Of a stretch of 64,000 bases of DNA, positions 55,101 to 62,003 are shown piece after piece (positions within the stretch are counted from its first letter, which is position 1; the number at the start of each line of letters is the position of its first letter). The stretch is taken from contig JADBXR010000002.1 in the NCBI GenBank assembly GCA_020403425.1, positions 744,001 through 808,000 of the forward strand. The letters run 5' to 3'. A model generated the notes under the pieces. It saw only the letters and a program-made list of their open reading frames with translations. It did not search any database and was not told the DNA's origin. The stretch is from Chitinophagaceae bacterium. Lineage in GTDB: Bacteria > Bacteroidota > Bacteroidia > Chitinophagales > Chitinophagaceae. Both the position numbers and the translations under genes were made by a program.

Positions 55101-55497
55101 GCGGAACCGAGGTTTCCTGAGCCGGCTCCATTCTCCTTTCCCTTGGTTTTACCACGATCGTTTTTTCAACGATGCTGTAAGTGATCGGCAGGTTCCTGAA
55201 ACAGATATTCAATACGTCCTCCAGGGGTGCATTGGTCACCTGGAGATCCACTTTACCCGCCTGGTTCAGCAGGTCATCCTTGTAAAAAAACTGGTAACCG
55301 GTTTGCCGGTTGATCTCTTTGAACAATTTCTGCAGGGAAGCTCCTTTCCTGGATAACGTCACATTCTGACCGATCCCGTTTGCAGTTACCTGCAAGCAGG
55401 TGGCCAGTAAAAGGATGGTGGCAAGTTTCATGATTCTAAGCGTTTTGGAGATTTTCCTCTGCTTTGACAGGCAGCAACAAAGAGGATTAATTTTCAT
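52132..55497 (-). CDS. SusC/RagA-family TonB-linked outer membrane protein with STN domain
   Basis: 1121 residues. Signal peptide probably from the second Met (MKLATILLLATCLQVTANG, residue 23). An STN domain (about 50-115) is followed by a carboxypeptidase-regulatory-like domain (GRVTDPDGKAIPGASVLIKGT). The plug has VVVGYGVQRKVSMTSAVTQIKGEEV and the SusC marker ISVLKDASSTAIYGSRAANGVILVTTKRG. The large barrel ends QTRLTTVGVNINF. The STN domain marks it as a transducer that signals to FecR and the ECF sigma factor encoded just upstream. Its leader (55498-55619) overlaps the candidate plus-strand RNA signals. Confidence 0.95.
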   Translation of the reverse strand: MKINPLCCCLSKQRKISKTLRIMKLATILLLATCLQVTANGIGQNVTLSRKGASLQKLFKEINRQTGYQFFYKDDLLNQAGKVDLQVTNAPLEDVLNICFRNLPITYSIVEKTIVVKPRERRMEPAQETSVPLPPPPAQIKGRVTDPDGKAIPGASVLIKGTRQGVATDENGNYTINAKPGDQLVFSSVGYMNQTITVQRDGVALNVVLAASKNELNDVVVVGYGVQRKVSMTSAVTQIKGEEVTRRPVSNLQQALQGQAPGLTVLDRGGIPGRTSATMRIRGITTFSGNSSANSSPLIIVDGVEQTFFNLNPEDVETISVLKDASSTAIYGSRAANGVILVTTKRGKSGKIKVTYNGYYASQKSTNNPEMMEGEAYMRYEQLAYTNSGIAIPVRYQDANIQAWVTATDRTKYPLPNTWFQTVLHSAPQLSHNFSFSGGNEFSRTRVSFRTTSQGGLAPNHEAAIHEIRANNDFKISEKLRLSTDLNYRYNYSARPYASDIFNRFLHGTLWAVPKYDDGTYGLSPQNFNPLMLAEKSGYDKIFTHYMYATAKLDYDIIKDLTFTAQLSGVVNYQEQKTFQNAFTNRDMNTGGVYSVANNSLTEARSRFYELTTNYLLNYRKQIKKHEIRTLVGYSEIYNNGNSLSAYRERFYNNDIQSIGQGASDATRNNGGSDYEYGLRSTFARVNYAFDNKYLLEVNGRYDGSSRFATENQYSFFPSFSTAWRISRESFFQKLNLPVNELKLRGSWGKTGNQTVPLYSYFASLSQASYTFGGLAATTFAATSLADRTITWETNTQTDIGVEGELFNNRVSFSVDYYNKRTEGILLALPLPTVIGFTSSNQNAGIIDNKGWEFTLGYRNNDHKVRYSLSANMAISNNNVVDLKGSGPFISGTDLDPRYIVGVGLPFNAHWGYKTAGYFQSAAEISSYPTIATGTKPGDVKYVDLNGDGKINADDMTIIGNPFPKYTFGLNSEVSYKNFSLNVLLQGAAKVDTRLAGALSEIGIAEGFTTKLVAGNYWTPENPNARFPLPRKSDFRNVSTSDRMIIDGSYLRVKNIQLTYSLSESLCRKIRISGARVYVSATNLLTFSKLNEWSMDPEAESGRGDYYPQTRLTTVGVNINF

Positions 55498-55504
55498 AGC
55501 TTTG
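55497..55504 (+). promoter_or_regulatory. plus-strand -7 box TAGCTTTG at the susC start
   Basis: Exact TAnnTTTG match reading away from susC, overlapping its start codon region. No good -33 TTG at normal spacing (nearest ends 30 bases upstream), so promoter activity is uncertain. Confidence 0.35.
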
Positions 55505-55509
55505 ATTGT

Positions 55510-55601
55510 TTGGGTTAAGCAATAAACGGGCTTTAGGAGGTTTGTTTATGATGTATCGACCCAACATTCCGCCGCTTCGGTTGCACCCGGAGCGGTTTTT
55601 T
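55510..55601 (+). ncRNA. candidate divergent/antisense small RNA in the susC leader
   Basis: The -7 box at 55497-55504 and the terminator at 55572-55601 would define an RNA of about 90 nt, complementary to the 5' leader of susC. It contains AGGAGG (55535-55540) seven bases before an ATG of a 23-codon frame (55548-55619) that runs through the terminator. Either the RNA or the peptide could be the product; neither is proven. Confidence 0.35.
55572..55601 (+). terminator. strong plus-strand terminator upstream of susC
   Basis: Stem CCGCTTCGG / CCGGAGCGG (one G-T pair) with a 6-base loop followed by six T, read on the strand opposite to every gene around it. Confidence 0.82.
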
Positions 55602-55619
55602 ATGGGCCGACTTTTTTGA

Positions 55620-56768
55620 TTACTGTATCACAACCAGGGTTTTCCCTTCCAGCCGGAACCTGATGCTTGCCTGCTCCATGATCTTCAACACCTGGGAAAG
55701 ATTGCTGCTACGGCTCACCATTCCCGAAAAGGTCTCTTTGCTCCTGGTCCCGGTATATAGGATATCGAGATCATACCAGCGACTGATCTGCCGCATGATC
55801 CCCTCGATATCTGATTGATTAAAACTGAACATGCCATTCTTCCAGGCCATCACATCTTCCGTATCCGCATCCGATCGTACGGCGATCCTGCCGGAAGGGT
55901 TGATCTGTGCCTGTTTCCCGTTCCCCGACATGATCACATGTTCCGGAGTTTCCGGTGTGCGGATGCTCACTGAACCCTCAAGCAAAGTGGCAGTAAGTAG
56001 TTTTTCATCGGCATAGGCATTCACATTAAAGCTCGTACCGATATCTTCGATCACCCTGTCGCCCGCTTTTACCTTAAATGGCTGCGCCGCATTGTGTACC
56101 ACTTCAAAATAGGCTTCGCCGGTCATGGTCACCAAACGCTCATTACCCCGGAAGCTTAACGGATAAGTGATTGAGGATGCCGCATTGAGCCAGACACGCG
56201 TGCCGTCCGGCAGTGTAAGGCGCCACTGCCTGCCTTTATCGGTAGAAACGGTATTATAGACCACTTCTTCGGACCGGCCGGTATATACGATCTCCCCATC
56301 TTTTTTAAGGATCCCCACATTGGCATCTGTTACAAGCTCCCCGTTTCCGGCGCTGTCCAGCACCACTTGCTGACCATTGGAAAGCGTCAGCACCGCTCCG
56401 TTATGTCCCGGCATCACTTCATCCAGTCTTCTTTTGGCCTCTATCCTGGCTTCTTTACCGGAAAGCTGCAGGTCAATGAACCAGTAAGCCGCCAGTGCCA
56501 GGAATACTACGGCTGCCGCCACATAAGGGCGCCATGCCATAAGCCTGCCGGTCACAGGCAGCTGTGCTTTTTTCATAGCTGTCATTTTACGGTCCCAGTC
56601 CGCAGGATTAAGTGCGTGTTCCGGACCTTTCTCCCATAGCTCCTGCAATTGGGCGCCCAGTTGCCCATTCAATTGTTCCTCATCCATCAACTGCCACAAC
56701 TCCGCAAATTCATCCGGGTCGATCTCGTTATTGAGGTATTTTGTGAAAAGGGTTTGCAGGCGCTCCAT
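55620..56768 (-). CDS. FecR-family anti-sigma regulator
   Basis: 382 residues from the ATG at 56766-56768; the frame is open to 56813 with a TTG. The N-terminal cytosolic part (about 1-70) binds the sigma factor. A membrane span (YVAAAVVFLALAAYWFIDL, about 79-97) follows, then the periplasmic FecR domain (KGRQWRLTLPDGTRVWLNAASSITYPLSF, TMTGEAYFEVVHNAAQPFKVK). The C-terminal DUF4974-type domain (SDIEGIMRQISRWYDLDILY, FSGMVSRSSNLSQVLKIME) contacts the STN domain of SusC. It is 51 bases after the sigma gene. Confidence 0.93.
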   Translation of the reverse strand: MERLQTLFTKYLNNEIDPDEFAELWQLMDEEQLNGQLGAQLQELWEKGPEHALNPADWDRKMTAMKKAQLPVTGRLMAWRPYVAAAVVFLALAAYWFIDLQLSGKEARIEAKRRLDEVMPGHNGAVLTLSNGQQVVLDSAGNGELVTDANVGILKKDGEIVYTGRSEEVVYNTVSTDKGRQWRLTLPDGTRVWLNAASSITYPLSFRGNERLVTMTGEAYFEVVHNAAQPFKVKAGDRVIEDIGTSFNVNAYADEKLLTATLLEGSVSIRTPETPEHVIMSGNGKQAQINPSGRIAVRSDADTEDVMAWKNGMFSFNQSDIEGIMRQISRWYDLDILYTGTRSKETFSGMVSRSSNLSQVLKIMEQASIRFRLEGKTLVVIQ

Positions 56769-56819
56769 AACAGGAAGACGCCGTTGAGGAGAAAGAGTAC
56801 CAATGTCTGGCAACTTTTT

Positions 56820-57410
56820 TTAAGAAATCATCCAAAAAAGGAAGAAGGACCCGATATTCATCCCATTATCCAGGTTACCGCGGATAAAATCAAGAGCGGC
56901 CGATACATGGTTTCTGACAGTATTACGGGAGAGATTCATTTTTTGTGCGATCTGATCATAAGAGAGGTTCTCCTCCCTGCTCAGGTAAAAAGCCTGTCTG
57001 CGTTGTGGTGATAGCCGGTCGATCACTTTACGGATCGTACCTTCGATCTCAGCATGCAGTACCCTCTCATCGGCCTGCGGGGCTACCAGGTTCTCTAGAT
57101 CTTCCCAGATCTCCAGCTGTTGCAACCGGTCCCTTTTGGCCTTTCTTAAATAATCAATGGCACAGTTCTGCAGGATCCTGAAAAGGAAAGCGTCAAAATT
57201 CCTGATCTCAGGAACCAATGCCCTGCCATTCCATATTTTCATGAAGATGTCGAGCGTGGCCTCTTCCGCTATGCTTCTTGATTTGGTGATCTTTAAGAGA
57301 TAACTATACAGACGGTCACGATATAACCCGAACAGTTTACTAAAGGCGTTCTCATCACCTTCAGCTATACGAAGCAGCAGTTCTCTGATAGTATATTCAG
57401 CAGCAAGCAT
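56820..57410 (-). CDS. ECF sigma factor (Bacteroidota sigma-70 family)
   Basis: 196 residues. Sigma-2: FSKLFGLYRDRLYSYLLKITKSRSIAEEATLDIFMKIW and NFDAFLFRILQNCAIDYLRKAKRD. Sigma-4: IDRLSPQRRQAFYLSREENLSYDQIAQKMNLSRNTVRNHVSAALDFIRGNL. The hydrophobic tail SFFLFWMIS is typical of glycan-locus ECF factors in this phylum. It activates the sus operon when FecR is relieved by SusC on glycan binding. Start ATG at 57408-57410. Confidence 0.94.
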   Translation of the reverse strand: MLAAEYTIRELLLRIAEGDENAFSKLFGLYRDRLYSYLLKITKSRSIAEEATLDIFMKIWNGRALVPEIRNFDAFLFRILQNCAIDYLRKAKRDRLQQLEIWEDLENLVAPQADERVLHAEIEGTIRKVIDRLSPQRRQAFYLSREENLSYDQIAQKMNLSRNTVRNHVSAALDFIRGNLDNGMNIGSFFLFWMIS

Positions 57411-57879
57411 AATAGTAAACTGTTTACCGGCAATGTGTTAACGAACCCAACTTTCTCCGAAGCCGCTTCTTTCCCCTTCACCAACCCATTGCCCGTATCA
57501 GACCATAACGGAATGTACAGTAATTATACGATTTTTTACAAATGGATATTAAATTATTGACTTTGATTCAATAATATGGAATTAAAGGAAAGATGATTCT
57601 CCAGGCAACGAACACATCGAATTACTCCGATCTCAGGAATAACGAGGGTGGAGCATGCTTGATGAAGAAAGAATACAGTGGCTGGCAGCCAGAGCAGGAG
57701 CCTGAAAAAGCCGAAAAAAAGACAAACGTTGACGAAAAACAAAAGATCGGCACATAACCGGATTCCCGTTGATTTTTCAACGCACTCTTATGATATGCAT
57801 CATCGAATGCATCCGGCCAACTTCATGGGAAGAGGGAGAAAAACCGATGTTTAATTGATACAGAGAGCAGGTATCATGA
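57411..57879. other. 469-bp gap between the ECF sigma gene and the sialidase gene
   Basis: Contains the doubtful plus-strand mini-gene 57593-57757 and otherwise AT-rich DNA around 57530-57600. No tRNA, terminator or convincing promoter was recognised, although the sigma gene promoter must lie here on the minus strand. Confidence 0.6.
57593..57757 (+). CDS. doubtful small protein, 54 residues
   Basis: Open from ATG to TAA. AAAGGAAAG precedes the start by a few bases. The translation starts MILQATNTSNYSDL and ends in a strongly charged, Lys/Glu-rich tail (EPEKAEKKTNVDEKQK). An internal Met at codon 24 with GAGGGTGGAG before it would give a 31-residue peptide. No family is recognised, and such composition can arise by chance. 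It lies between two minus-strand glycan genes. Confidence 0.22.
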   Translation: MILQATNTSNYSDLRNNEGGACLMKKEYSGWQPEQEPEKAEKKTNVDEKQKIGT

Positions 57880-59040
57880 TCACCAACGCAGTAACCGGTA
57901 AGAGATCATACGGTAATTGTCCCTTTCATAGAGAACGCCCAGTTCCCTTTTACTCAGCGAGATGATATCGGAATAAGCAGTGGCGTCGCCTTTTTTGCCG
58001 GCAACACCTGCTTCTACCAGCCAGGACCTGGACCAGCTCTTTCCTTCGTCAAAACTGAGGCGAAGGGTAAGGCTGTCCCTGCGGCTTTCTGATGCGTTAT
58101 TACTGAAAGCGAGAACCGCTTTTTTGCTTCGGGGTCTAAGATTCAATATACTTCCTTCGCAAACGGGGTCCGGCAATTGTTTGTCGAAGTAAACCGTATC
58201 CCAATGCTGTCCGCCATTGCTGCTCACAGCTACGATCCTTGATCGATGATCGCCTTTCTGGTTGCGCACATTCATCATCAATCGGTCTCCCGGCAAAGCT
58301 GCTGCACTGGACTCATTGGAACCCGGCAAGGCAAGCACTTCGCTCAGATGAAAACTCTCACCATGGTCATCCGTATAAAAACCATGGGCCCTGTAATCAC
58401 CGGCATCTGCCTGGGGCGGGCCTGAACTATGATTGGCCGCAACATAGATACGTCCTTTGTATCTACCCTGCTGAAACTGTTCTGCGTGCCCCGGCGTATT
58501 GGCATAACATCTCCAATCCTCTTTACAATCATAGGCCGGATTAACAGCAGGCTTGTACTGGCGATGGACCTGTAGGGTAATATCGACCGGCGCAGACCAG
58601 CTAACGCCACCATCAACGGATGTCACATACCAAACCTGTTTGTATCCTTTACCCTTACGGATATCGTTCTCGGTCACATTACCGGTATTATAAAATAAAA
58701 AGATCCTCCCCTTCGGATAACGGGGGTCCGTAAGGTCTACCACCGGTGCAGGATTACCGGATTGCAACGTATCATTATCTGTGACTTTCTGCAGGGTCGA
58801 CCAGGTCCTGCCCTTATCCCTGCTTCTTTTCAGCACAATGTCAATATCACCAAAATCAGCACCCCCGGTAACACGACCTTCAGCGAACGCTAGCAGGTCA
58901 CCATCGGGCAAACGGATAATGGCCGGAATACGGAATATCCGGTATCCTTCAGTTCCTGAAACAAATACAGGTACTGCCTGCGCCCTGAGTGACCCGGCAA
59001 AAGCAAGAGAACACAGGATGAACAGAAAACCTTTCTTCAT
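57880..59040 (-). CDS. exo-alpha-sialidase
   Basis: 386 residues with a signal peptide (MKKGFLFILCSLAFAGSLRAQ). The arginine-containing FRIPAIIRLPDGDLLAFAEGR (FRIP at 36-39) binds the sialic acid carboxylate. Asp boxes occur at SRDKGRTW (73-80), SVDGGVSW, TDDHGESF, SSNGGQHW and SFDEGKSW, one per propeller blade. The catalytic Tyr/Glu region lies near the end (GVLYERDNYRMISYRLL). It is a GH33-type enzyme that releases terminal sialic acid. It lies 24 bases after the DUF1080 gene. Confidence 0.95.
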   Translation of the reverse strand: MKKGFLFILCSLAFAGSLRAQAVPVFVSGTEGYRIFRIPAIIRLPDGDLLAFAEGRVTGGADFGDIDIVLKRSRDKGRTWSTLQKVTDNDTLQSGNPAPVVDLTDPRYPKGRIFLFYNTGNVTENDIRKGKGYKQVWYVTSVDGGVSWSAPVDITLQVHRQYKPAVNPAYDCKEDWRCYANTPGHAEQFQQGRYKGRIYVAANHSSGPPQADAGDYRAHGFYTDDHGESFHLSEVLALPGSNESSAAALPGDRLMMNVRNQKGDHRSRIVAVSSNGGQHWDTVYFDKQLPDPVCEGSILNLRPRSKKAVLAFSNNASESRRDSLTLRLSFDEGKSWSRSWLVEAGVAGKKGDATAYSDIISLSKRELGVLYERDNYRMISYRLLRW

Positions 59041-59064
59041 ACGACAACCTGCATTTATAAAGTT

Positions 59065-60006
59065 CTATTTTGCTGGTGTGAGGATGATGTTCCTGAATTC
59101 AACAGGACCATGATCACCCTGGAAGAAGATCGGGCCGGCTTCACCCTCCTTACTGTCAAGTGCTCCACCCGTGATTCCTGGTATGATCTGGTTGGCTATA
59201 ATGGTCTTGCCGTTGGCCACCACCGTTACCAGACGACCGATCAGCGTAATATCATAACTCTGCCATTCTCCGGCCTTTTTAACCGCCATCTGGTTGGGTG
59301 GCAGGAAACCATATATGGCGCCAAACCTGTCGAGCAGAGGCTCTTCACCATAACTGTCCTCTATCTGCACCTCATAACGTCCGCGCAGATAAACACCACT
59401 ATTGCTTGCTTTGGGATAACGGAATTCCAGGTGCAGTTTGAAATCATTGAATTTCTGGTCGCTCACCAGGTTTGAACCCGATTTCGGGCTACGCAGGATA
59501 CCATTCTCTGCCAGCCACTGATTGTCGCCGGTGGCATGCCAGCCATCCAGGTTCTTGCCATTGAACAACTGTATGGGTTTACCCCACACAGGCCCTTTTT
59601 CCCGCTTCAACGAAGGGGCACGAACACCTGTCCAACCATATTTTTTCCCGTCCGTATAGACCATCGTACCGGTCAACTGTCCATTATTCAGCGTGAATTC
59701 AAATTCCATATCACGGGTACCTGGTTCCCATTGTGGTGGTATCGAGAACGAATACGTGCCGTTATTGTGCTTTACCTGGGCCACTGGCCTGGCACTGCCA
59801 AAAGCATATACGAAACGACCTATCAGGGTGCTTGTTCCCGAATGACCGATCTCCAGCCAGGAAGGCAGTTCTTTTCCATTTTGTTGAATCACCAGGTCCC
59901 ACCGGCCTTCTATGCCAGCGTCTACTTTCGCCTGCGACCAGGTAGCAGAAAAAGAAATCATGAGCAGCAAGGCCAGCAGGCCAATGGATCTATTTATTTG
60001 TTTCAT
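59065..60006 (-). CDS. DUF1080 (3-keto-disaccharide hydrolase-type) protein
   Basis: 313 residues from the ATG at 60004-60006 (MKQINRSIGLLALLLMISFSATWSQ, signal peptide); the frame is open to 60087. The C-terminal two thirds are DUF1080: IQLFNGKNLDGWHATGDNQWLAENGILRSP, SDQKFNDFKLHLEFRYPKASNSGVYLRGRYEVQIEDSYG, and GPIFFQGDHGPVEFRNIIL. An extra N-terminal beta-sandwich (about 25-130, GRWDLVIQQNGKELPSWLEIG) is present. Known DUF1080 enzymes cleave 3-keto-glycosides in the periplasm. It is probably co-transcribed with the sialidase. Confidence 0.92.
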   Translation of the reverse strand: MKQINRSIGLLALLLMISFSATWSQAKVDAGIEGRWDLVIQQNGKELPSWLEIGHSGTSTLIGRFVYAFGSARPVAQVKHNNGTYSFSIPPQWEPGTRDMEFEFTLNNGQLTGTMVYTDGKKYGWTGVRAPSLKREKGPVWGKPIQLFNGKNLDGWHATGDNQWLAENGILRSPKSGSNLVSDQKFNDFKLHLEFRYPKASNSGVYLRGRYEVQIEDSYGEEPLLDRFGAIYGFLPPNQMAVKKAGEWQSYDITLIGRLVTVVANGKTIIANQIIPGITGGALDSKEGEAGPIFFQGDHGPVEFRNIILTPAK

Positions 60007-60087
60007 GGGGATGATTTTAGCAGACACTGAAATTACGCAAAAAAAACATCCCGCCATGACCACTGCAAAAACTGTTGGAAATACCAC

Positions 60088-60117
60088 TTGTGTTCATTTG
60101 ATTTTGGTTTATCTTTA
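60088..60117 (+). promoter_or_regulatory. promoter for the response regulator gene
   Basis: TTG (60088-60090), 19 bases, TATCTTTA (60110-60117). The ATG at 60134 follows with a leader of about ten bases. Confidence 0.65.
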
Positions 60118-60133
60118 GTGAAACCACCCCCCA

Positions 60134-60571
60134 ATGTCCATGAAACCTATTCATATCTTACTCGTAGAAGATAACGAAGGGGATATCATCCTCACCCGGG
60201 ATGCCTTGGAAGAGTACAAGATCATCACAGAACTCAGTATTGCCCGGGATGGAAAGGAAGCACTTGATTTCCTGGAAACGCAACTCCTGCAGAACAGCGG
60301 CAACTTACCTGACCTGATCCTGCTCGACATCAACCTGCCCAAAAAAAGCGGGCACGAAGTGTTAGAGATCATCAAGCAGAACGAATCCCTGAAACAGATA
60401 CCGGTGATCGTGTTGACCACCTCTTCCTCAGACCAGGACATTCACCGATCCTATAAGAGTCATGCCAACTGTTTTATCACCAAGCCGGTGGAAGCTGAGC
60501 ATTTTCTGGAAGTGGTGTCAAAAATTGAGGACTTCTGGATCTCTATCGTGAAACTACCCTCGAACAAATGA
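60134..60571 (+). CDS. Rcp1-like single-domain response regulator
   Basis: 145 residues, one receiver domain. Acidic pocket VEDNEGD, phosphoacceptor Asp65 in LILLDINLPKKSGHEVLEII, the conserved Thr/Ser in VIVLTTSSSDQDIHRSY and Lys in CFITKPVEAEHF. No output domain. The insert and SSDQDI wording match Rcp1, the response regulator of cyanobacterial phytochrome Cph1, and its relatives. It is 7 bases upstream of the REC-PAS-kinase gene and so co-transcribed with it. Confidence 0.93.
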   Translation: MSMKPIHILLVEDNEGDIILTRDALEEYKIITELSIARDGKEALDFLETQLLQNSGNLPDLILLDINLPKKSGHEVLEIIKQNESLKQIPVIVLTTSSSDQDIHRSYKSHANCFITKPVEAEHFLEVVSKIEDFWISIVKLPSNK

Positions 60572-60578
60572 TTGTCAG

Positions 60579-62003
60579 ATGATCAAAGACCCTAAAAATT
60601 ACCGGATCCTGGTGATCGAGGACAACCCCGGCGACCTGCTGATAGTAGAGGACCTGCTGATGGAACAAATACTGGCGCCAACCCTGATCCATGCGAACAA
60701 TTTTAAGCAGGCTGCTGAACATTTACAGGCCCCGGGCGCCTTTTTCGATGTGGTACTGATGGACCTCACCCTTCCCGATAAGAGCGGAAAACAACTGATC
60801 GCGGAGATACTCAACCTGGCACCTCATTTTCCGATCATTATCCTGACCGGCTACACAGACATGGAATTCAGCACCAAATCCATCAAACGGAATATATCCG
60901 ACTATCTTTTAAAGGATGAATTGAATGCCACCACCCTCTACAAGAGCATCCTGTATACCATAGAACGTAACAAATACATTGAAGAGATCAAGAAATCAGA
61001 AAAAAGATACAGCGATCTTTTCAGACTGAGCCCGCAGCCCATGTGGGTGCTGGAGCAAGGGAGCTGTCGTTTTGTTCAGGTGAACAAAGCGGCTATTGAA
61101 CAGTATGGATACTGCGAGAAAGAATTCCTGAACATGACCCTGTTCAGCATCAGCCTGAAAGAAGATTCGGGCAGGATAACAGAACTCTTTTCTTCTGTAG
61201 AACCCGGTAAAGAACACTTGCAGGCAGTGAGGTTCAGGCATCATAAAAAGAACGGAGACCATTTAGAAGTGGAGATGTACAGTACCCCTATCACGATAGG
61301 TGATAATAACTGCATCCTGGTGGTCGCCATCGACATCACCGACAAAATACTGTATGAGGACAGACTGATCAAAGCCATATTGAAAACCCAGGATGAGGAG
61401 CGGTACGAAATAGGCAGCGAACTGCATGACAATGTTTGCCAGATACTTGCCGCCAGCCAGATCAGTCTCGATAAACTGAAAGATGCCCTGCCAGAGCAAA
61501 AAATGAATTGGTTCAATTACTGCCGCGAATACCTTGCACTGGCATTGAATGAGATACGTAACCTATCGCATCGCATGGCGCCCGCTTTCCTGGATGACAC
61601 CACCATGGAAAAAGCCTTCCGGGAGCTGTTGCGCATGTTTAACATTGATGGAAGATTCAGGACCCAGCTGCACATTGATGAAATGGTCAAAAAACATCCC
61701 ATCAGCATTGAGGCGCAACTGAACCTGTACAGGATACTGCAGGAGCAATTGAGAAACATTCTCAAACACGGAAAAGCATCCAGCATCGCTGTCAACATCC
61801 GTATCCATAACGATCACCTGATCATGTCGATCTCAGACAACGGGGTCGGATTCCGGCCAGAAAACAATGAAAAAGGCATCGGATTATCCAATATGCAAAG
61901 GCGTGCAGAATTCTTTTCCGGAAAGATGCATATCCTATCTTCACCTGGACAGGGCTGTACCATCAACATTGAGATCCCGTTACAGAAGCTCCTCACTGCA
62001 TAG
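60579..62003 (+). CDS. hybrid receiver-PAS-histidine kinase (HisKA_3 type)
   Basis: 474 residues. A receiver domain (about 8-130) has Asp62 in VVLMDLTLPDKSG and a KDELN lysine. A PAS domain (about 140-255) has SDLFRLSPQPMWVLEQGSCRFVQVNKAAIEQYGY. The NarX-like dimerisation domain has the phospho-His in YEIGSELHDNVCQILAASQISL (about 285). The ATPase domain has ILQEQLRNILKHGKASSIAV and ISDNGVGFRPENNEKGIGLSNMQRRAEFFSG. There is no membrane span, so the signal is probably cytosolic or relayed. It overlaps the convergent kinase gene by 11 bases at the 3' end. Confidence 0.93.
   Translation: MIKDPKNYRILVIEDNPGDLLIVEDLLMEQILAPTLIHANNFKQAAEHLQAPGAFFDVVLMDLTLPDKSGKQLIAEILNLAPHFPIIILTGYTDMEFSTKSIKRNISDYLLKDELNATTLYKSILYTIERNKYIEEIKKSEKRYSDLFRLSPQPMWVLEQGSCRFVQVNKAAIEQYGYCEKEFLNMTLFSISLKEDSGRITELFSSVEPGKEHLQAVRFRHHKKNGDHLEVEMYSTPITIGDNNCILVVAIDITDKILYEDRLIKAILKTQDEERYEIGSELHDNVCQILAASQISLDKLKDALPEQKMNWFNYCREYLALALNEIRNLSHRMAPAFLDDTTMEKAFRELLRMFNIDGRFRTQLHIDEMVKKHPISIEAQLNLYRILQEQLRNILKHGKASSIAVNIRIHNDHLIMSISDNGVGFRPENNEKGIGLSNMQRRAEFFSGKMHILSSPGQGCTINIEIPLQKLLTA

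Noticed and set aside
57554..57742. Minus-strand hydrophobic open frame of 62 codons
   Set aside because: Starts with TTG, has no upstream signal and looks like the antisense of AT-rich DNA; the plus-strand frame over the same bases is at least as plausible.
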